DNA of 12,868 nt from a bacterium (lineage in GTDB: Bacteria > Pseudomonadota > Alphaproteobacteria > Rhizobiales > Xanthobacteraceae), in NCBI GenBank assembly GCA_029946075.1, contig JAQSDT010000741.1, forward strand, positions 1-12,868, written 5' to 3'. Below, one piece after another: positions 7,151 through 12,868 of this stretch; within the stretch, counting starts at the first letter, position 1, and each line of letters begins with the position of its first letter. A program made the translations under genes and the position numbers. The notes below the pieces were generated by a model that worked only from the letters and a program-made list of their open reading frames with translations, had not been told where the DNA came from and searched no databases.

Positions 7151-8197
7151 ATGACTGTAAACGGCACATCCGCCGTTCCTGCTGCCCGGATCGACTGGGT
7201 GGATTACGCCAAGGGCATCTGCATCGTCATGGTCGTGATGATGCATTCGGTGCTGGGCGTGGAAGCGGCTGCCGGTCAGAACGGCTTCATGCACGCCGTC
7301 GTAATGTTCGCAAAACCGTTCCGGATGCCGGATTTCTTCCTGATTTCGGGCCTGTTCCTGGCCGTCGTGATCGATCGCGACTGGCGCACCTATCTCGACC
7401 GCAAGGTGGTGCATTTCGTCTATTTCTACGTGCTGTGGGTAACCATCCAGTTCGGCTTCAAGGCGCCGGGTTTTGCCGCCGAAACCGGTTGGCAGCATGT
7501 CGGCTACCTCTATCTCGAATCCTTCATCGAGCCGTTCGGCACGCTCTGGTTCATCTACCTGCTGCCGATCTTCTTCGTCGTCACAAAACTTTCACGCTCG
7601 ATGCCGCCGGCCGCGATCTGGCTCGTCGCCGCCGCGCTTGAAATGGCGCATGTCGCCACCGGCTGGACCGTGATCGACGAGTTCTGTGCGCGCTTCGTCT
7701 ATTTCTATTCAGGCTACCTGTTCGCAAATCATGTGTTTGCGCTCTCGAACGGCGCGCGGGCCAAGCCCATGCTCGCCTTGATTGGACTGGCGCTGTGGGC
7801 GCTGCTCAATGGCGCGCTGGTCTCGACCGGTAACAGCGATTGGCCGCTGGTGTCGCTCGCGCTCGGATTTGCCGGCGCCGGCGCCATCATCGTGGCGGGC
7901 ACGCTGCTGGCACGCATGCAGTGGCTCAACTTCCTGCGCTATTGCGGCGAGCATTCGATCGTCATCTATCTCGCTTTCTTCCTGCCGATGGCGGCGACCC
8001 GAACGCTGTTGCTGCGCACCGGGCTTGTTCCGGACATCGGACTGGTTTCGCTGATCGTAACCGTCGCAGGCGTCGTCGGTGCCGTCGTGATCTGGCGGCT
8101 GGCGCTGGCGCTGCGTGCCAACCTCCTGTTCGAGCGTCCCGAGACCTTCTGGATCGCACCGAAAAAGGCAGGGCCCGCGTTGCAGGCAGCGGAGTAG
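7151..8197 (+). CDS. Acyltransferase-3 family integral membrane protein
   Basis: This 348-residue protein has about ten hydrophobic segments and matches the acyltransferase-3 family (OafA/NodX/OpgC-like), which moves acetyl or other acyl groups onto sugars across the inner membrane. The N-terminal signature RIDWVDYAKGICIVMVVMMHS (13-33) holds the conserved family histidine, His32. FRMPDFFLISGLF (57-69) is the second family landmark, and a late CGEHSIVIYL segment resembles the usual YGxxSxxIYL element. There is no extra soluble or SGNH domain. A good ribosome site, aaaggga, lies at 7139-7145. The gene diverges from ugd, so a role in decorating a glucuronate-containing surface polymer is plausible but unproven. 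The acyl donor and target cannot be read from sequence. Confidence 0.88.
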   Translation: MTVNGTSAVPAARIDWVDYAKGICIVMVVMMHSVLGVEAAAGQNGFMHAVVMFAKPFRMPDFFLISGLFLAVVIDRDWRTYLDRKVVHFVYFYVLWVTIQFGFKAPGFAAETGWQHVGYLYLESFIEPFGTLWFIYLLPIFFVVTKLSRSMPPAAIWLVAAALEMAHVATGWTVIDEFCARFVYFYSGYLFANHVFALSNGARAKPMLALIGLALWALLNGALVSTGNSDWPLVSLALGFAGAGAIIVAGTLLARMQWLNFLRYCGEHSIVIYLAFFLPMAATRTLLLRTGLVPDIGLVSLIVTVAGVVGAVVIWRLALALRANLLFERPETFWIAPKKAGPALQAAE

Positions 8198-8211
8198 GTT
8201 CACCGTATCCC

Positions 8212-8343
8212 CGTCGTCCCGGCGAAGGCCGGGACCCATACGCCGTGCAGCAAACAATTGCGGAAGGTCTCTATGGCCCTCGTTTGAATCATGAGGCCAC
8301 GGAGTGTGGGTCCAGGCTCGCGCTTCGCTTGGCCGGGACGACG
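8212..8343. repeat. MITE-like intergenic repeat with inverted ends
   Basis: The element begins cgtcgtcccggc (8212-8223) and ends gccgggacgacg (8332-8343), a perfect 12-base inverted pair. Inside these, gggaccca (8231-8238) is matched by tgggtcc (8307-8313) in inverted orientation. The left end also folds on its own as gtcccggc-gaag-gccgggac (8216-8235). About 70 unrelated bases lie in the middle. I recall similar 'tcgtcccggcgaaggccgggac' elements as common in Bradyrhizobium-type intergenic regions. It starts 15 bases after the acyltransferase stop codon, so its hairpin may end that transcript. Confidence 0.75.
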
Positions 8344-8411
8344 ATAAATGGTGTGCGACACTCCTAGATTTCTGCGCCCCAAGGCTGTCATTCCCGCGCA
8401 AAAATCCCTAA

Positions 8412-8430
8412 ATTTCGGCCATGCCGAAAT
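8412..8430 (+). promoter_or_regulatory. Hairpin or palindrome enclosing the polA start codon
   Basis: The arms atttcggc (8412-8419) and gccgaaat (8423-8430) pair perfectly over eight bases, leaving a three-base loop that holds the A and T of the polA ATG. There is no Shine-Dalgarno sequence in front of this start. It could be an mRNA hairpin affecting initiation, a DNA operator, or chance. Confidence 0.4.
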
Positions 8431-11400
8431 CAGCCCCCACAGCCGCCGCCAAACCCGCTCCCGCCACTGCGAAGCCCGCCAAACAATCCGGCAAGGGCGA
8501 CCATGTGTTCCTGGTCGACGGTTCCTCCTACATCTTCCGCGCCTACCACGCGCTGCCGCCGCTGAACCGCAAGTCGGACGGGCTGCAGGTCAATGCCGTG
8601 CTGGGCTTCTGCAACATGCTGTGGAAGCTCCTGCGCGATATGCCGGAGGACAACCGGCCGACACATCTGGCGATCATCTTCGACAAGTCGGAAGTGACGT
8701 TCCGCAACAAGCTCTATCCCGACTACAAGGCGCACCGGCCGCCGGCGCCGGAGGATCTGATCCCGCAATTCGCGCTGATCCGCGAAGCCGTGCGCGCCTT
8801 CGACCTGCCCTGCCTGGAACAGGGCGGCTTCGAGGCAGACGATCTGATCGCAACCTATGCACGGCAGGCCGGCGAGCGCGGTGCGACCACGACCATCGTC
8901 TCCTCGGACAAGGATCTGATGCAACTCGTGACCGACAAGGTCACGATGTACGACACCATGAAGGACCGCCGTATCGGCATTCCCGAGGTGATCGAGAAGT
9001 TCGGCGTTCCGCCGGAGAAGGTTGTCGAGGTGCAGGCGCTGGCCGGTGATTCCACCGACAATGTTCCCGGCGTGCCCGGCATCGGCATCAAGACCGCGGC
9101 GCAGCTGATCGTGGAATATGGCGACCTCGAGCAGTTGCTGTTCCGCGCCAGCGAGATCAAGCAGCCGAAGCGGCGCGAGGCGCTGATCGAGAATGCAGAG
9201 AAGGCGCGGATCTCGCGCAAGCTCGTGCTGCTCGACGACAAGGTCGAGCTTGACGTGCCACTCGACGATCTCGCGGTCCACGAGCCGGATGCGCGCAAGC
9301 TGGTCGCCTTCCTAAAGGCGATGGAATTCTCCACCCTCACCCGCCGCGTCGCCGATTATTCGCAGATCGATCCGTCGGACGTGGAGGCAGATAGCAGCCA
9401 CAAGAGCGCGGGCAGCAGCGCGCCCGCGGCGGCAAGGGCAGCCGGCGGCACCACCGGCGATCTCTTTGCAAGCCCGCCCGCCGCCGCAAAGCCCGGGGCC
9501 GACAAACAGGACAAGGCCGCCAGCCCCAAAGGCACGCCGCTGTCGCTCGCCGCCGCACGCGAAGAGGCCGCGCGAAAACTTCCCATCGATCGCAGCAAGT
9601 ACCAGGCGATCCGCAGCCCCGACGCGCTCAACGCGTGGATCGGGCGTGCCCGCGATGCCGGGCGCTTCGCCATCGACGCGCAGGCCGGCACCGACGATCC
9701 GATGCAGGCCGATATCAGCGGCATCGCGCTGGCGCTCGGGCCGAACGATGCCTGCTATGTCCCGCTCGCCCACAAGCAGTCGGGCGGCGGCGCGGGCCTG
9801 TTCGACGCGGGTCTGGCGCCGGACCAGATCAAGGCCGCCGACGCGCTGGCGGCGCTGAAGCCGCTGCTGGAATCGGCAGGCATCCTCAAGGTCGGCTTCA
9901 ACATCAAGTTCAACGCCGTGATGCTGGCGCAGCACGGCATCACCTTGCGGAATCCCGAAGACGCGCAGCTGATGTCCTATGCCCTCGATGCCGGCCGCAA
10001 TTCGCATGGACTCGATGGCCTCGCCGAGCGCTGGCTCGGCCACGCCGTGATCAGCTATGGCGACCTCGTCGGCAGCGGCAAGAACAAGCTGAGCTTCGAC
10101 CAGGTCGAGATCGACAAGGCGACCGCCTATTCGGCCGAGATCGCCGACGTAATCCTGCGGCTGTGGAACGTGCTGAAGCCGCGCCTCGTCGCCGAAAGCA
10201 TGAACGTGGTCTACGAGACGCTGGAACGGCCGCTGGTCACCGTGCTGGCACGGATGGAACGGCGCGGCATCTCGATCGACCGGCAAGTTCTGTCGCGACT
10301 GTCGGGCGATTTCGCCCAGACCGCGGCGCGCGTCGAGGCCGAGATTCAGGAGATCGCGGGCGAGCCGATCAATGTCGGCAGCCCGAAGCAGCTCGGCGAC
10401 ATCATCTTCGGCAAGATGGGCTTGCCCGGCGGCACCAAGACCAAGACCGGAGCCTGGTCCACCTCGGCGCAGGTGCTCGACGAACTCGCCGAACAGGGCC
10501 ATGAATTTCCGAAGAAGATTCTGGAATGGCGGCAGGTGTCGAAGCTGAAATCGACCTATACCGACGCGCTGCCGGAATATGTTCACCCGCAGACCCATCG
10601 CGTGCATACGACCTACGCGCTGGCGGCGACCACCACGGGTCGGTTGTCGTCGAACGAGCCGAATTTGCAGAACATCCCGGTTCGCACCGAGGACGGCCGC
10701 AAGATCCGCCGCGCCTTCGTGGCGACGCCCGGAAACAAACTCGTATCGGCCGACTATTCGCAGATCGAATTGCGGCTGCTGGCCGAGATCGCCGACATTC
10801 CGGTGCTGAAGCAGGCGTTCCGCGACGGGCTCGACATTCACGCCATGACGGCTTCCGAAATGTTCGGCGTGCCGATCAAGGACATGCCGAGCGAGGTACG
10901 CCGCCGCGCCAAGGCGATCAATTTCGGCATCATCTACGGCATCTCGGCGTTCGGTCTTGCCAACCAGCTCGGCATCGCGCGCGAGGAATCCTCCGCCTAC
11001 ATCAAGAAGTACTTCGAGCGCTTCCCGGGCATCCGCGCCTATATGGACGACACCAGGGAATTCTGCCGCAAGAACGGCTACGTGACGACGCTGTTCGGCC
11101 GCAAGATGTATTACCCCGATATCAAGGCCTCCAACGCCTCGGTCCGCGCCTTCAACGAGCGCGCCTCGATCAACGCGCGGCTGCAGGGCACCGCCGCCGA
11201 CATCATCCGCCGCGCCATGATCCGGATGGAGGGCGCGCTGGCCGAGAAGAAGCTCTCGGCGCAGATGCTGCTGCAGGTGCATGACGAACTGATCTTCGAA
11301 GTACCCGAGAAGGAAGTGGCGGCAACGCTGCCTGTCGTGCAGCACGTGATGCAGGACGCGCCGTTCCCGGCGGTGCTGCTCTCGGTGCCGCTGCAGGTCG

Positions 11401-11438
11401 ACGCGCGCGCCGCGAACAATTGGGACGAGGCGCATTAG
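8421..11438 (+). CDS. polA: DNA polymerase I with apparently inactive proofreading domain
   Basis: This 1005-residue PolA fills gaps and removes RNA primers in replication and repair. An Ala/Pro/Lys-rich tail (1-26) precedes the 5'-nuclease domain (27-315), which holds LVDGSSYIFR, YPDYKAHRP, EADDLIATYA, SSDKDLMQLV and GDSTDNVPGVPGIG, all intact. A low-complexity linker (about 316-390) leads to the exonuclease-like domain (about 390-590). There the expected acidic residues are changed: FAIDAQ (Gln421 where E. coli has Glu357), GFNIKFN (Asn498 for Asp424) and YSAEIAD (Ile574 for Asp501); only Asp419 (Asp355) remains. The polymerase domain is complete: motif A DYSQIELR (Asp778), motif B Arg827/Lys831/Phe835/Tyr839 and motif C HDE (954-956). 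At 1005 residues it is longer than E. coli PolA (928). The ATG at 8421 lacks a ribosome site. A 13-bp hairpin follows the gene. Confidence 0.97.
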   Translation: MPKSAPTAAAKPAPATAKPAKQSGKGDHVFLVDGSSYIFRAYHALPPLNRKSDGLQVNAVLGFCNMLWKLLRDMPEDNRPTHLAIIFDKSEVTFRNKLYPDYKAHRPPAPEDLIPQFALIREAVRAFDLPCLEQGGFEADDLIATYARQAGERGATTTIVSSDKDLMQLVTDKVTMYDTMKDRRIGIPEVIEKFGVPPEKVVEVQALAGDSTDNVPGVPGIGIKTAAQLIVEYGDLEQLLFRASEIKQPKRREALIENAEKARISRKLVLLDDKVELDVPLDDLAVHEPDARKLVAFLKAMEFSTLTRRVADYSQIDPSDVEADSSHKSAGSSAPAAARAAGGTTGDLFASPPAAAKPGADKQDKAASPKGTPLSLAAAREEAARKLPIDRSKYQAIRSPDALNAWIGRARDAGRFAIDAQAGTDDPMQADISGIALALGPNDACYVPLAHKQSGGGAGLFDAGLAPDQIKAADALAALKPLLESAGILKVGFNIKFNAVMLAQHGITLRNPEDAQLMSYALDAGRNSHGLDGLAERWLGHAVISYGDLVGSGKNKLSFDQVEIDKATAYSAEIADVILRLWNVLKPRLVAESMNVVYETLERPLVTVLARMERRGISIDRQVLSRLSGDFAQTAARVEAEIQEIAGEPINVGSPKQLGDIIFGKMGLPGGTKTKTGAWSTSAQVLDELAEQGHEFPKKILEWRQVSKLKSTYTDALPEYVHPQTHRVHTTYALAATTTGRLSSNEPNLQNIPVRTEDGRKIRRAFVATPGNKLVSADYSQIELRLLAEIADIPVLKQAFRDGLDIHAMTASEMFGVPIKDMPSEVRRRAKAINFGIIYGISAFGLANQLGIAREESSAYIKKYFERFPGIRAYMDDTREFCRKNGYVTTLFGRKMYYPDIKASNASVRAFNERASINARLQGTAADIIRRAMIRMEGALAEKKLSAQMLLQVHDELIFEVPEKEVAATLPVVQHVMQDAPFPAVLLSVPLQVDARAANNWDEAH

Positions 11439-11446
11439 CCCGGCGC

Positions 11447-11477
11447 CGTCATCGCCCGGTCAAGCCGGGCGATGACG
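11447..11477. terminator. Perfect 13-bp hairpin after polA
   Basis: The arms cgtcatcgcccgg (11447-11459) and ccgggcgatgacg (11465-11477) pair without mismatch around a tcaag loop, nine bases after the polA stop codon. No T run follows on either strand, so it is not a textbook intrinsic terminator. It looks like a dispersed palindrome that may still stop transcription or protect the 3' end of the mRNA. Confidence 0.6.
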
Positions 11478-11484
11478 ATCGTGT

Positions 11485-11504
11485 ATGGACCGAGATGGAC
11501 CGAA
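11485..11504 (+). repeat. Short tandem repeat, atggaccga(g/a) twice
   Basis: A 10-base unit occurs twice back to back (11485-11494 and 11495-11504), differing only in the last base. It lies between the polA hairpin and the exporter gene. It may be a replication-slippage product or a small protein-binding site; nothing else supports a function. Confidence 0.4.
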
Positions 11505-11563
11505 ATGTCCTCCGAACAATTTGCGCGATGACTTCAGCCTGCGGCGCGGGCTAGAACGAGCCC

Positions 11564-12199
11564 ATGCCTCACACATCGACATTGCTCGGATTTGCATTGG
11601 TCTCGCTCGGCATGGTGCTCACGCCGGGGCCGAACATGATCTATCTGATTTCGCGTTCGATCACGCAGGGGCCGTTGGCCGGGATCGTTTCGCTTGGCGG
11701 TGTGGCACTCGGTTTTGCGTTCTACATGCTGTGCGCGGCGTTCGGCATCACGGCGCTGCTGTTCGCCATTCCCTATGCCTATGACGCGCTGCGCTTTGCG
11801 GGTGCCGCCTATCTGCTGTGGCTCGCATGGCAGGCGCTGAAGCCCGGCGGGCGCTCGCCGTTCCAGGTCAAGCAATTGCAGGTCGACGGTCCGCGCAAAC
11901 TGTTTGCGATGGGGTTCGTCACCAATCTGCTCAATCCGAAGATCGCAATGCTTTATCTCGCGCTGCTGCCGCAGTTCATCGATCCCGCCGTCGGCAGCGT
12001 ACTGACGCAGTCGGTGGCGTTAGGGGCGATCCAGATCGCGATCAGCGTCAGCGTCAATGCGATGATTGCGCTCGCCGCCGGATCGATTGCCATGTTCCTC
12101 GGGACACGGCCGACCTGGCTATTGGTGCAGCGCTGGCTGATGGGAACGATGCTGGCCGGCCTTGCGGTGAAGATGGCGTTCGAGGCGAAGCGGGTGTGA
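11564..12199 (+). CDS. LysE/RhtB-family amino-acid exporter
   Basis: This 211-residue inner-membrane protein belongs to the LysE translocator family, which exports amino acids or related small molecules by proton exchange. The family landmark TPGPN (20-24) lies in the first membrane segment, and GFVTNLLNPKIAMLYLALLP (117-136) is the second conserved block. About six hydrophobic segments can be read, and the length is typical (about 205-215). The substrate cannot be assigned: RhtB, RhtC, LysE and LeuE types overlap in sequence. The ATG at 11564 has only a weak gag-type ribosome site. It starts 125 bases after polA, beyond a hairpin, so it is probably transcribed separately. It converges on the glutathione S-transferase gene, with 37 bases between the stop codons. 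Confidence 0.9.
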   Translation: MPHTSTLLGFALVSLGMVLTPGPNMIYLISRSITQGPLAGIVSLGGVALGFAFYMLCAAFGITALLFAIPYAYDALRFAGAAYLLWLAWQALKPGGRSPFQVKQLQVDGPRKLFAMGFVTNLLNPKIAMLYLALLPQFIDPAVGSVLTQSVALGAIQIAISVSVNAMIALAAGSIAMFLGTRPTWLLVQRWLMGTMLAGLAVKMAFEAKRV

Positions 12200-12207
12200 G
12201 CGCTCTT

Positions 12208-12230
12208 CCTTCTCCCCTTGTGGGAGAAGG
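12208..12230. terminator. Shared hairpin between convergent genes (copy of the palindromic repeat)
   Basis: ccttctccc (12208-12216) pairs with gggagaagg (12222-12230) around a cttgt loop, in the 37-base gap between the stop codons of the exporter and the glutathione S-transferase gene. The stem and loop match those inside the 5531-5656 element. It could end transcription from both sides, although no T run is present. Confidence 0.6.
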
Positions 12231-12236
12231 TGAAGT

Positions 12237-12863
12237 TCAATCCAACTTGGCTTCCATGCCACGCCTGGTCGCGGGGCGGGCCATCAGGGTGTTGTACCAG
12301 CGCTCGACGTTCGGAAAATCCTTCAGGTCGACCTTGTGGCGCGGGTGGCGCCAGGCCCAGCCGAGGATGGCGAAGTCGGCGACCGACAAGGCGCCGGCGA
12401 CGAATTCATGGTCGGCCAGTCGCTTGTCGAGTACGCCGTAGAGCCGGCGGGTCTCGGCCATGTAGCGCTTGAGGCCGTAGGCCCGATCGGTCTCGTTTTC
12501 CAGCGCGATGAAGTGATGAACCTGGCCGGGCATCGGGCCGAAGCCGCCCATCTGCCACATCAGCCATTCATAGACCGGGATACGTTCGGCCAGCGATTTC
12601 GGCAGGAACTTGCCGGTCTTTTCGCCGAGATAGAGCAGGATGGCGCCGGACTCGAACACGTTGACCGGCTTGCCGCCGGGGCCGTCGGGATCGACGATCG
12701 CGGGAATCTTGTTGTTCGGGCTGATCTTGAGGAAAGCGGGCGCCATCTGTTCGCCCTTGCTGATGTTCACCGGGATCACCTTGTAGTCCAGCCCCATCTC
12801 CTCCAGCGCAACGGAGATCTTGCGGCCGTTCGGCGTGTTCCAGGTGTGCAGTTCGATCGTCAT
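12237..12863 (-). CDS. YfcG-like glutathione S-transferase (disulfide-bond oxidoreductase type)
   Basis: This 208-residue cytoplasmic protein has the full glutathione S-transferase layout, and the N-terminal half closely resembles E. coli YfcG/YghU as I recall them. The active-site segment is NTPNGRKISVALEE (9-22), where Thr10 and Asn12 take the place of the usual catalytic Tyr, Ser or Cys. SPNNKIPAIVD (48-58) holds the cis-proline and ESGAILLYL (71-79) the glutathione-binding Glu-Ser. The helical C-terminal domain contains the N-capping-box element LSVADFAILGW (159-169). Proteins of this Nu-like class reduce disulfides with glutathione and conjugate poorly. The ATG at 12863 is five bases from the window edge, so its ribosome site and promoter lie outside. 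It converges on the LysE-family gene. Confidence 0.92.
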   Translation of the reverse strand: MTIELHTWNTPNGRKISVALEEMGLDYKVIPVNISKGEQMAPAFLKISPNNKIPAIVDPDGPGGKPVNVFESGAILLYLGEKTGKFLPKSLAERIPVYEWLMWQMGGFGPMPGQVHHFIALENETDRAYGLKRYMAETRRLYGVLDKRLADHEFVAGALSVADFAILGWAWRHPRHKVDLKDFPNVERWYNTLMARPATRRGMEAKLD

Positions 12864-12868
12864 TCTCG

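Noticed and set aside
9312..11435. A 707-codon open frame antisense to polA
   Set aside because: It mirrors the polA reading frame in high-GC DNA. Its translation is rich in Arg, His and Gly without motifs, and the polA strand has complete polymerase motifs.
1..12868. tRNA, rRNA, riboswitch or CRISPR array
   Set aside because: I looked for cloverleaf ends, long conserved RNA motifs and regularly spaced direct repeats in the intergenic gaps and saw none. All gaps are under 225 bases.

Overview
The window looks like ordinary chromosome of a GC-rich alphaproteobacterium. My best guess is the Bradyrhizobium / Rhodopseudomonas group. The guess rests on high GC with strong third-position bias, on the intergenic palindromic repeats of the 'cttctccccttgtgggagaag' and 'cgtcgtcccggcgaaggccggg' kinds, and on the style of the encoded proteins. 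It is an inference from recalled patterns, not a database result.

Left half (about 1-6970), all on the minus strand, read from right to left: a UDP-glucose 6-dehydrogenase (ugd), a 126-bp inverted-repeat element, the DExH helicase HrpB, a membrane-anchored retropepsin-like aspartic protease, a two-gene MntA/HepT toxin-antitoxin module, and a phosphomannomutase/phosphoglucomutase. The MntA/HepT pair is the only clearly accessory item. It sits in what otherwise reads as a housekeeping and sugar-nucleotide neighbourhood.

Right half: an acyltransferase-3 membrane protein diverges from ugd across a 177-bp region. It is followed on the plus strand by DNA polymerase I (polA) and a LysE/RhtB-type exporter. 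A YfcG-like glutathione S-transferase on the minus strand converges on the exporter at a hairpin.

Two themes join genes. Phosphomannomutase/phosphoglucomutase and Ugd both feed sugar nucleotides for surface polysaccharide, and the acyltransferase beside ugd may decorate such a polymer (inference). The other genes are single-gene housekeeping or stress functions. No stretch longer than 300 bases lacks a gene. The longest gap, 8198-8420, is mostly filled by a MITE-like repeat.

I see no large undescribed system. The observations most worth a second look are: (1) PolA keeps its 5'-nuclease and polymerase residues but has lost three of the acidic residues of the proofreading exonuclease site; (2) the HepT toxin has its motif arginine directly beside the histidine instead of several residues before it; (3) a palindromic repeat has taken over the 5' end of hrpB, leaving a TTG codon or start codons inside the repeat; (4) the polA start codon lies at the tip of a hairpin.
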